Positions 1-7,709 of a stretch of 64,000 nucleotides of DNA are shown piece by piece. Made by a program: the position numbers and the translations under genes. This stretch comes from Mesorhizobium shangrilense (GTDB taxonomy: Bacteria > Pseudomonadota > Alphaproteobacteria > Rhizobiales > Rhizobiaceae). Position 1 is the stretch's first letter. Every line of letters starts with the position of its first letter. Where the stretch lies: contig NZ_JBEWSZ010000002.1 in the NCBI RefSeq assembly GCF_040537815.1, positions 124,001 through 188,000 of the forward strand, written 5' to 3'. The notes below the pieces were generated by a model. It worked only from the letters and a program-made list of their open reading frames with translations. It did no database searches and was not told the origin of the DNA.

Positions 1-575
1 CCTGCGCCTTGACTTCCGGCATCAACGATCAACGCTTCTTCTCTGCCAAGGTGCCGCAGGATGGCGGCGACGCCTACGTCACCGTGCAGACCTATTCGAT
101 GATCGACGATCTCTACTGCAAGGCGCTGAGCGGCCGCACCGTCGCGGTCGTCCATGTGCTGGAGCCGAAGGCGCGCGACAAGAAGATGGTGGTCGTCGAG
201 GCTGCGAAGATGGCGGATTCGCTGACCGCGACGGGCAGTATCTCGCTCTACGGCATCTTGTTCGACTCCGACAAGGCCGACATCAAGCCCGAATCGGAGC
301 CAACGCTAAAGGAGATTTCGACGCTCCTGGCAAATGAGCCGAAGATGGCCGTCATCGTTGTCGGCCACACGGACAACCAGGGCGCCTTCGACTACAATCT
401 CGACCTCTCCTCACGGCGGGCGCAGGCGGTGAGGGCGGCGCTGGTCTCGAAATACGGTATTGATGGGGCGCGGCTGACAGCGGCGGGCGCCGGCATGATG
501 GCCCCCATCGCCAGCAACGAGGATGAAACTGGGCGCGCCAAGAATCGCCGGGTGGTGCTGGTCAAGCTGAACTGA
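1..575 (+). CDS. OmpA-family peptidoglycan-binding protein, 3' part only
   Basis: The reading frame is open to the left edge of the window, so this is the C-terminal part of a longer protein and the true start is not visible. The last 110 or so residues form an OmpA-like (MotB/Pal type) domain: a strand ending in FDSDKADIKPES, the GHTDNQG motif, the helix NLDLSSRRAQAV and the closing NRRVVLV. Domains of this kind bind meso-diaminopimelate in peptidoglycan and anchor outer-membrane or lipoproteins to the wall. The part upstream of the domain is not recognisable. The neighbouring gene converges on it from the other strand with only 13 bp between stop codons. Confidence 0.85.
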   Translation, partial: CALTSGINDQRFFSAKVPQDGGDAYVTVQTYSMIDDLYCKALSGRTVAVVHVLEPKARDKKMVVVEAAKMADSLTATGSISLYGILFDSDKADIKPESEPTLKEISTLLANEPKMAVIVVGHTDNQGAFDYNLDLSSRRAQAVRAALVSKYGIDGARLTAAGAGMMAPIASNEDETGRAKNRRVVLVKLN

Positions 576-588
576 GGCTCAAGACCGA

Positions 589-3075
589 TCAGCCGGCCTT
601 GCGGCGCAGCTTGCGCGCCAGGTCGACCCATGGGTCGGCGTCCGCTTTTGGCGCCGTGCCAGCGCCGAGGAACGAGGTCGAAGCGTCGAAGGGTTGCGGC
701 CTGGCAATCCCGTAGCCTTGTGCGTAGTCGACCCCTATCGACTTCAGGGCCGCGATGATGCCGTCGTTTTCGACGAATTCGGCGATGGTGCGCTTGCCCA
801 TCACCTTGCCGATATGATGGATCATCTCAACCATGGCGCGGTCGATACGGTCTTCCAGCATGTCCTTGACGAAACTGCCGTCGATCTTGAGGTACTCGAC
901 AGGCAGGTGCTTGAGATAGGCGAAGGACGACATGCCGGAGCCGAAATCGTCAAGCGCGAAGCGGCAGCCCAGCCCACGCAGGTCGGCAATGAAGCGAATG
1001 GCGTTGCCAAGGTTGGCGATGGCGCTGGTCTCGGTGATCTCCAGGCAGATCATGCGCGGCGGAATGCCATGGGCGACGAACTGCTCGCGCAGGAAAGCGA
1101 GGAACGTCTCGTCGCCGAAGGTCGCGCCTGAAAGATTGATGGCGCAGGTGGCGATGGGGGGCTGGCTCGGATCGGCAAGCCGCGCGGCAAGAACCCGGAA
1201 CGTGTTGCTGACCACCCAGCGGTCGATCGACGGCATGAGGCCATAGCGCTCTGCCGCTGGAATGAAACTGCCGGGGCTGACGACAACGCCGTCCTCGTCG
1301 GTCAGCCGCAACAGCACCTCGACATGCGCGCCAGCCTCCGCCGCCTCGTCGTCGAGCGGACGGATTTCCTGGGCGTGGAGCTGGAAGCGGTTTTCCTCAA
1401 GTGCTGCGTGCAGGCGTTGAACCCAGGCCATTTCGCCGAAGCGTTCGCGCAAGGCCATGTCGCCGTCGCTGTGGAGCTGGACGCGATTGCGCCCCTTTTC
1501 CTTGGCCATGTAGCAGGCGACGTCGGCGGCCCGCAGGACCTCCTCCAGCGTGGTTTCGAAGTTGGTGATCTGAACCATGCCGATGCTGGCGCTGGTGTTG
1601 AAGGGCCTGCCTTCCCAGGTGAAATGCAGGTCCTGGACGATCACGCGCAGCCGTTCGGCGGTGCTGGCGGCGCGATCGGCGTCGCAATCGAGGAGGAGCA
1701 CGCCGAACTCATCGCCACCCAGCCGGGCGAAAATGTCGCCTGGCCGCAATTCGCTGGCCAGCATCAGGGAAATCTGGCGCAGCAACTGGTCGCCCGCTGC
1801 ATGGCCGCATGTGTCATTGACCAGCTTGAACTGATCGAGGTCGAGATACATCAGCGCGTGCTGAAGCGGCTTGTCATGCAAGTCCGCGATCGTTCTTTCC
1901 AGCCGGCTTTCGAAGTCGCGACGATTGGCAAGTCCGGTCAACGCATCATGCGATGCCTGCCATGAAAGCCGTTCGATATAGTCCTGCTCGCGCGTCATGT
2001 CGTGGAACGCCAGCACTGCGCCGACGATCCGGCCGGAAATCAGAAGCGGCGCACCGGTCAGTGCGACGGACACGAAGGACCCGTCCGGCCGCCGCAGCAA
2101 TTGCGGGCGGACGTTGGAGCGGCGCGGCTCGCCGACCAGCAGGCGTTCCATCAGTCGGGGCTCCTCGGCGCCTGTCTCCTTGTCGACAACCTTGAAAAGC
2201 GACGCAACCGGCTTGCCCCTGGCCGCGCTGAGTGGGCATGCCAGCAGCCTTTCGGCGACGGCGTTCATGTAGTCCAGCCGTCCGTCCGGCCCGGTGCTGA
2301 TGACGGCCTGGCCGATGGAGGCCAGCGTGATCTGAGCCCGCTCACGCTCGGCGTTGAGAGCGTTCTGGAAGGCCTGGCGCTGCTCCAGAAGTTTCCTCGT
2401 CCGCCATACGGCAAGCAGGATAAGCAGCGCGGCGGTGAGGAGGTTGGCGAGCGTGAGCGCCATCTTGATGAAGCGCGATCCCTCGCCGAGGCTGTCGGAG
2501 AATGCCTTGGAGAGCGGGCCGATCTGGCGGTCGAGACGATGGATTTCCGCCTTCCAGCTGGCAATCTGTTCGGTCGATGCGGGTCCTTCCACGTATCTGC
2601 GATGCATCGTCTCGCCCAGCCGGTCGATGACCAGGATCATGCCGTCGGCGGCAGTCCAGTGCCGGATGGCGGTGTCGAGATAGCTGACGCCTCGGAAATT
2701 CTGGAACAGCCAGATCATGCCCGTCACGTCATCTGGATGGTTTCCGCCCTGAAGGAAGCCGGCGTGCGCGGCGTCTGTGTCGGGTTCGGGCTGTTCCAGC
2801 GCAAGCCGCGCCGCACGATCCGCCAGCGGAACGGCGATGGCTTCGCGAAATTCGTCGAAGAAATTCTGGTTGCCGGTATCGGCATAGAGGCTGAGAAAAT
2901 AGATGGCGTGCTTCTGTCCCTTCGACCAGTGGCTCTCGCCGCCGACATAGGCGCGCACCGCGGACAAGGTATAGAGGCTGAGACTGGCAACGAGGGCCTG
3001 GACGAGAACAACGACAATGAACGGCCAGACGAGCCCGAGAAGACGAGGGCTGGCGTTCATCGATGACAGTTTCAT
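589..3075 (-). CDS. Membrane-bound sensor GGDEF-EAL protein (cyclic-di-GMP turnover)
   Basis: This is an 828-residue inner-membrane protein. Two hydrophobic segments (about residues 12-40 and 205-223) bracket a periplasmic sensor region of about 160 residues that I cannot name. A PAS domain follows (about 245-365), then GGDEF (about 375-535) and EAL (about 550-810). The GGDEF site is intact (RLGGDEF), so cyclase activity is plausible. The EAL signature reads EVL (VEVLLRL), but the other catalytic positions are present: Asn in CAINLSG, Glu in EITE, the Asp pair in LDDFGSG, Lys in LKIDG, Glu in AEFVEN and Gln in AQGYG. It could therefore both make and degrade c-di-GMP. No cognate regulator is adjacent. 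Confidence 0.93.
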   Translation of the reverse strand: MKLSSMNASPRLLGLVWPFIVVVLVQALVASLSLYTLSAVRAYVGGESHWSKGQKHAIYFLSLYADTGNQNFFDEFREAIAVPLADRAARLALEQPEPDTDAAHAGFLQGGNHPDDVTGMIWLFQNFRGVSYLDTAIRHWTAADGMILVIDRLGETMHRRYVEGPASTEQIASWKAEIHRLDRQIGPLSKAFSDSLGEGSRFIKMALTLANLLTAALLILLAVWRTRKLLEQRQAFQNALNAERERAQITLASIGQAVISTGPDGRLDYMNAVAERLLACPLSAARGKPVASLFKVVDKETGAEEPRLMERLLVGEPRRSNVRPQLLRRPDGSFVSVALTGAPLLISGRIVGAVLAFHDMTREQDYIERLSWQASHDALTGLANRRDFESRLERTIADLHDKPLQHALMYLDLDQFKLVNDTCGHAAGDQLLRQISLMLASELRPGDIFARLGGDEFGVLLLDCDADRAASTAERLRVIVQDLHFTWEGRPFNTSASIGMVQITNFETTLEEVLRAADVACYMAKEKGRNRVQLHSDGDMALRERFGEMAWVQRLHAALEENRFQLHAQEIRPLDDEAAEAGAHVEVLLRLTDEDGVVVSPGSFIPAAERYGLMPSIDRWVVSNTFRVLAARLADPSQPPIATCAINLSGATFGDETFLAFLREQFVAHGIPPRMICLEITETSAIANLGNAIRFIADLRGLGCRFALDDFGSGMSSFAYLKHLPVEYLKIDGSFVKDMLEDRIDRAMVEMIHHIGKVMGKRTIAEFVENDGIIAALKSIGVDYAQGYGIARPQPFDASTSFLGAGTAPKADADPWVDLARKLRRKAG

Positions 3076-3404
3076 CGAACGGCCATGGAAATTGCGACGA
3101 CCCCGTAAATCTACCCTGCCCGGCTGATCCGGCGCCGGCCAGGGAATTGCCCCGTTTTATAGTGTCGCCTGTTCCCCAACGACAGCAACCCGATTAGCAA
3201 ATCGGCCTTAACAGCCAATAAATTCCCCGATTATCCGTTGAGGGAAACTTGCCGACATCAACAGCTCAAGTTTACGTAGGGGAATGCCAACGGCTATAAA
3301 AAAGAAACGATGGCATCGGGATGATCAAGCGCTCGATTCTTGGTGCTTCGGGCGCACTACGCCCTCGTTGAGGCGCCGTGGCCAGGTCGCGCAGGCCGTT
3401 TCGC
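3076..3404. other. Intergenic region, no gene seen
   Basis: This is a 329-bp gap upstream of the GGDEF-EAL gene and downstream of the NUDIX gene. It should hold the promoter of the GGDEF-EAL gene. The middle (about 3170-3310) is richer in A+T than its surroundings. I see no convincing small ORF, RNA gene or strong terminator. A short open frame from about 3284 has a weak ribosome-binding site but runs antisense into the NUDIX gene and is not credible. Confidence 0.5.
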
Positions 3405-3896
3405 TCAGGCCGGCTGATCACGGCTCTCGTCGGCTGGCGCAGCTTCGGGAACACACAATGTCCGCACCAGCGTCGACAGATCCGGCTCGTCGATAAGAAG
3501 CGCGGCGTCGGCAGGTGCCAGCCAGGCCCGCTGCCGCCTCTTGGCTTCCTGCCAATTTGCCAGTTCCTCCGTCACGGCCAGCATATAGACGACGACATCA
3601 ACCCGGGCAAAGCGGGTCGAAAGCCGCTTCCAATAGGTGTAGGTGCCGGCCGGGTCCTTCAGCGTCTTGCCGAGCACGCCGGCTTCTTCCTGCGCCTCGA
3701 TCATGGCTGCCTTGCGCCCGCTCTTGCCCTTCATGGGCCAGCCCTTGGGCACGATGAAGCGCCTGGTGGTGCGCGACGTCACCAGCATTACCTCGATATC
3801 GCCCTTTGCGTTCAGCCGGAAGGGAATCGCCGCGACCTGACGAATCCTCTCGCCCTTCAATGCCTTGCGTACGGCCTTCTTCTTTGTGGCTGCCAT
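3405..3896 (-). CDS. NUDIX hydrolase
   Basis: The 163-residue protein carries a recognisable NUDIX box, KGWPMKGKSGRKAAMIEAQE followed by EAGV. The EAQEE part supplies the metal-binding glutamates. The first Glu and the Arg of the canonical G-x5-E-x7-REUxEExGU pattern are replaced by Lys and Ile, as in the subgroup resembling diphosphoinositol-polyphosphate phosphohydrolases (RRFIVPKGWP start). It would hydrolyse a nucleoside-diphosphate-linked or polyphosphate substrate; the substrate cannot be read from the sequence. The N-terminus is Lys-rich (MAATKKKAVRKALKGE). The gene stands alone. Confidence 0.85.
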   Translation of the reverse strand: MAATKKKAVRKALKGERIRQVAAIPFRLNAKGDIEVMLVTSRTTRRFIVPKGWPMKGKSGRKAAMIEAQEEAGVLGKTLKDPAGTYTYWKRLSTRFARVDVVVYMLAVTEELANWQEAKRRQRAWLAPADAALLIDEPDLSTLVRTLCVPEAAPADESRDQPA

Positions 3897-4022
3897 GTCA
3901 AAAAATCCAGTCCAGCGGTGCCCATAGCGCGAAGCGGCACCGTTGCAAAACCAAAACTACCGTCCACGCGCACGGCATTGCATGCACGTAAGTCGGCTAA
4001 ATAAATGGAAAACGCCGGCTTG

Positions 4023-4325
4023 TCAGCGGCAATTGTTGACGGCGGTCGTACCAATGATCGACGTCTGGCAATTCGGCCTGGCTTGAGGCACCACCGGCGT
4101 AGGCTGCTGAACGATCACGCGGTCCTGCGCACGGTACTGCTGCTGCTGCTGCTGGAATTGCTCCCTCTGCAGACTGTTCTGCAGCGTCTGCAACTGGTTT
4201 TGCTGGATCAGCGCGTTGGTATTGGCCGAGTTCAGCTGGGCAAAGGCGTGCGAACCCGCGACTGGCAACATGGTTGCCGCCAGCATTACCGACATCAAAA
4301 CGGTGGATGGGCGAAGCGGTGACAT
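4023..4325 (-). CDS. Small exported Gln-rich protein, unknown function
   Basis: The ORF encodes 100 residues. It has a clear signal peptide (hydrophobic stretch from VLMSVMLAATMLPVAG, predicted cut after AFA) and then a Gln-rich mature part with a run of five Gln near residue 60. Two Cys lie near the C-terminus (NCQTS...NNCR) and could form a disulfide in the periplasm. I do not recognise a family. Similar short Gln-rich exported proteins are common in rhizobia. It has no operon partner. Confidence 0.6.
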   Translation of the reverse strand: MSPLRPSTVLMSVMLAATMLPVAGSHAFAQLNSANTNALIQQNQLQTLQNSLQREQFQQQQQQYRAQDRVIVQQPTPVVPQARPNCQTSIIGTTAVNNCR

Positions 4326-4716
4326 TGGTTCACTCCCGCACGAAAACAGGCCTCTCCCCTGATATAGGGCGTTTGTCCGGGCGGTGCCATGGGTGAAAGC
4401 AACAGAATCAAGGATTTCGCGCTACTGGAGTCTAATCATCGCTTCTTCGAAATATGCGCCAGAGATTGGAAGACTGTCGTCATATGACGACTACCAAACC
4501 CCCGATGTTTTGGTCAGTGTCCAGCCCGTAGCATTCCGATTCCATCGATCGGAGGCAATGTAATCTGACTTGGCCGATGCTTCAGGGCTGACCCGAGGCA
4601 GCGTTGGCTGTGATGCATTGCGCTGATCGCGAGTGTCGCGAGTTTTTACTACAGATGGGGCTGTGACGCCGGAACCCGAGGAGGGGTTGAGAGCGTCGCA
4701 GATCAGGGGTGGGTGC
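4326..4716. other. Intergenic region with one perfect palindrome
   Basis: This 391-bp stretch lies between two divergently oriented genes, so it should hold promoters for both. Besides the 16-bp palindrome listed separately I see no RNA gene or convincing ORF. An open frame in phase with the autotransporter remnant starts at a GTG at 4633, but the ATG at 4717 with AGGGGTGGG before it is the better start. Confidence 0.45.
4476..4491. promoter_or_regulatory. Perfect 16-bp palindrome, possible operator
   Basis: GTCGTCATATGACGAC is perfectly self-complementary with no spacer. It sits about 150 bp upstream of the Q-rich gene start and about 225 bp upstream of the autotransporter remnant. Dyads of this form are typical binding sites of dimeric regulators such as MarR, GntR or LacI types. 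No regulator gene is adjacent, so the function is open. Confidence 0.35.
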
Positions 4717-6265
4717 ATGGCTTTGTTTTCAGGGCGGTTTCAGGCTGTCGCATCGACCGGTCTGCTGCTCGCGGGTTCCAAGCGTCGTGTTCCAGGTGGA
4801 AACGCATGCTCTCATATCGGCGAGTTGTTCGATCCGAGGCGTCCGAGCGAATTGCCGCAACGTCTTGAGGTTTGTTCGGCGCACGCCACCGAGACACGGA
4901 TTGCGGGCAATGTCGGGCTTAGGGTCGCGCTTTCGCTAGCCCGGCCGCGCCAATGGACCCGTTTCCTGGCCTTCACCGCTTTGGCCGGTTTCGTCTCGCT
5001 TGCGCCGGTCCCGCTTCATGCGCAGGTCACGGTCATCACTGGCACCGCGGGAGACAGCGGCGACAATATCGTCGTCTTGGGCACGGACGGAGATTCGGGC
5101 CACGCGCCGTCGCCGGATCCGCTTGTTGTCAACAACAATTCGGTAATCTCCAGTGGCGGCCCCGTCTTCGGCGGCATTTCCACCGGCGGCGCCGGCGGCA
5201 AGGGCGGCAATGCGATCGGGTTCGGCGTCTGCCCGCTGTGCACGCCGGTCGCGCTCGGTGGCGATGGCAACAACGGGGCGGCAGGCGGCGGTGTCATTGC
5301 CGGCAATACCGGAAATCTGGCAGGCAGCGCCGATGGCGGACACGGGCTGGTCGCGGCTTCGATCGGCGGGCGCGGTGGTGATGGCGGGTCTGTTACCGGC
5401 ATCGGCAACGCCCTGGTCTCCAAAGGTGGCGATGCTGGCAACGGCGCCAGCGGCGGTTCGGCCGAGGCCAACGCGGGTGCCGGCAGCGTCATCAACACCA
5501 CCGGGGTCGGTGCCTTTGGCATTCTGGCCCGATCGGAGGGTGGCGTTGGCGGAACCGGCGGCGGCGTCGGTGGCGCCAGTCCGTTGGCAATCGAAAACGC
5601 TGGAAAGGGCGGCGGCGGCGGTTCAGGTGGCAGCGCCAGCGCGACCAATGATGGCGAGGTGAGGACCACCTCAGCGTTCTCCGTCGGCATGCTCGTGCGG
5701 TCGGCGGGAGCGACGGGAGGTGATGGGGGCAGCGCGGGCGGCCTCGTTCCCGGTATCATCGCAAGCGGCGGCAATGGCGGCGCGGCTACCTTAGGCGGCT
5801 CCGCCACCGGTACCAACAATGGCGACATTCGTACCGGTGGCGACTATGCCGACCTTGCAGTTCGACGCGCGCTGGCTTCGGGCGTCCGGCAACGAGACGG
5901 GCTCGGTCGCTGCTTTCAATTTCGATGGCAGTGCCAACATATACTATTCCGCGACGCCCGGCCTCGAGATCGGCACTGATATTGCACTTAGCGACATCGC
6001 CAGTATCCGCATCTACGGAAAAGCCGGCGTGGAATTCTCCAACAAGGAGTGGGAGACCGAGGGACGCTTCGCGGCGGCGCAGAATCTGCCAGGCAATCCG
6101 GCTCTGCACTTGACGGAAGCCGTCGATTCGCCGCTCTATCGGGTCGGCGCCGGGCTTGAACTCAATGGCGTGAATGGCGTCGGCATGTCCGTCCGGTATA
6201 ATGGCGCTTTCGGGGAAACTGTAAAACTGAATGCGGTCAGCGCGTCCTTCAAGGTCAGCTTCTAG
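4717..6265 (+). pseudogene. Broken autotransporter: Gly-rich passenger joined out of frame to a barrel tail
   Basis: Reading from ATG 4717 (SD-like AGGGGTGGG upstream), there is a long leader, a late hydrophobic export segment (FLAFTALAGFVSLAPVPLHA) and a passenger of Gly-rich repeats (GGNGG, GGDGGS, GAGGKGGN types) as in large rhizobial autotransporters. Near 5835-5860, after the repeat piece DIRTGGDYA, the frame turns into arginine-rich nonsense and stops at 5979. In the +1 shifted frame, from about 5850 to 6265, sits the end of an autotransporter beta-barrel: LQFDARWLRASG, later VGAGLELNG, MSVRYNGAFG and a terminal SFKVSF ending in Phe. Most of the passenger and the first two thirds of the barrel are missing, so an internal deletion with frameshift is the simplest explanation. 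Confidence 0.78.
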
Positions 6266-6302
6266 TTGACTTGAGGCGGAAGCTGGCAAAAAAGGGGTGC
6301 TC

Positions 6303-6890
6303 ATGGGTCGCAAGCAAGTCTATTTCGCAGCCGCACTGGGAGCTTTCTGCGTCCTCGGCTTGTCCATGTCGATGGCGGCACAAACCAAGACGGACAAGGC
6401 GGCGGCGCCGGCCACCGACGCCGCCAAGCCGCCGCAACTGCCCGGCGGTGCTTCTGCACTGTCCGAAACCCACGGCGACTGGACGGTCAATTGCCAGATC
6501 GCCGGCACGAACAAGGTGTGCAGCCTCTCGCACCAGCAGTTCAACAAGCAGACCAACCAACGCCTGCTGGCGATCGAGCTGACGACGAAGACCGGCGAGG
6601 ATGCGGCCGGAACGCTGGCGCTGCCATTCGGGCTGGCGCTGGCCAAGGGCATCGCTCTCGAAATCGACGACAAGAAGCTTGACGGCACGCTTCCCTTCAA
6701 CACCTGCCAGGCCGTTGGGTGCCTGGTGCCGGTGGCGTTCGATGCGGATATCACGCCGATGCTGACGAGCGGCACGACGCTGAAGGTCGATGCCACGGCG
6801 GCGGACACCGGACAGCCGATCAGCTTCTCGATCTCGCTCGCCGGTTTTGGCGGCGCGCTTGCCCGGACCGCGGAACTCTCGGCCAACTGA
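6303..6890 (+). CDS. Invasion-associated locus B (IalB) family protein
   Basis: The 195-residue exported protein resembles the IalB family: an N-terminal signal segment (AAALGAFCVLGLSMSMA), then HGDWTVNCQI with a Cys, NKVCSLSHQQFN with a second Cys, and a later Cys pair in FNTCQAVGCLVPVAFD. Family members are periplasmic or surface proteins of Bartonella and rhizobia with unclear biochemistry. I chose ATG 6303 because AAAGGGG lies 5 bp upstream. A GTG two codons earlier would leave no spacing to that site. It follows the autotransporter remnant by 37 bp and may share its transcript. Confidence 0.85.
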   Translation: MGRKQVYFAAALGAFCVLGLSMSMAAQTKTDKAAAPATDAAKPPQLPGGASALSETHGDWTVNCQIAGTNKVCSLSHQQFNKQTNQRLLAIELTTKTGEDAAGTLALPFGLALAKGIALEIDDKKLDGTLPFNTCQAVGCLVPVAFDADITPMLTSGTTLKVDATAADTGQPISFSISLAGFGGALARTAELSAN

Positions 6891-7004
6891 GCGTCAGGAC
6901 ATAACGGCCGATGGGTGAGCGGTGAATGCCGCTCACCCTGTTGGCGTGATCGTGCCCGAATACCGGTTGCGCCCTCGGACCAGGACGAGGGCGTGCCTAT
7001 CGAG

Positions 7005-7709
7005 CTATGCTCCGCTCCCGTCGACCTCGCGCAATCGGTAGCCAACCCCGGTCTCGGTGGTGATGTAGCGCGGCTGGTCCGGCGTCTTCTCGATCTTTTG
7101 CCTGAGCTGGCGCACATAGACCCGCAGATACTGGACGTCAGTCGTATCGCCCCAGACCTGCTTCAACAGGAAATGGTGGGTGAGAACCTTGCCCGCATGC
7201 TGCACGAGGATGCGCAGGATGTCGTATTCTTTCGGCGACAGCTTGATCTCCTTGCCCTCGACCCTGACGATGCGCTTGACGAGGTCGACGGACAGATCGC
7301 CGGTGTGGAACACCGGCTTCTCGCCCTGCTGCTGGAACCGGTGGCGCAGCGCCACGCGGATGCGTGCGACCAGCTCGTTCATGCCGAACGGCTTGGTGAC
7401 ATAGTCGTCGGCGCCGAGTTCCAGCGCCTTGACGATGCCGGCCTCATCGGTGCGGCTGGACAGGATGACCACGGGAACGTCGAGACCGTCGTCACGCCAT
7501 TTGCGCAACAGGTCGTGGCCGCCCATGCCGGGCAGGCCAAGGTCGAGCAGGATCAGGTCCGGCTTCTCCGCATCGACGAGTTCGATCGCGACCTTGGCGT
7601 TGGGCGCCTCGCTGATAGCATAGCCCTGGCTGCCGAGGCCAACGCGAAGCAGCTTGCGGATCGGCGGTTCGTCATCGACGACCAATATCTTGACGTTCGA
7701 ATTTGTCAT
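7005..7709 (-). CDS. kdpE: Response regulator KdpE
   Basis: This OmpR/PhoB-type regulator has 234 residues. The receiver domain has the acidic pair in VVDDEPP, the phospho-acceptor Asp56 in LILLDLGLP and Lys in VTKPFG. The C-terminal winged helix (about 130-230) ends in the usual TETGVGYRLRE. It would activate the kdp operon after phosphorylation by KdpD. The start codon overlaps the kdpD stop in an ATGA, so translation is coupled. It is the last gene of the operon. Confidence 0.95.
   Translation of the reverse strand: MTNSNVKILVVDDEPPIRKLLRVGLGSQGYAISEAPNAKVAIELVDAEKPDLILLDLGLPGMGGHDLLRKWRDDGLDVPVVILSSRTDEAGIVKALELGADDYVTKPFGMNELVARIRVALRHRFQQQGEKPVFHTGDLSVDLVKRIVRVEGKEIKLSPKEYDILRILVQHAGKVLTHHFLLKQVWGDTTDVQYLRVYVRQLRQKIEKTPDQPRYITTETGVGYRLREVDGSGA

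Noticed and set aside
2002..3066. Long open frame antisense to the GGDEF-EAL gene
   Set aside because: High G+C opens the complementary frames; the translation has no domain, and the minus-strand protein has intact catalytic motifs.
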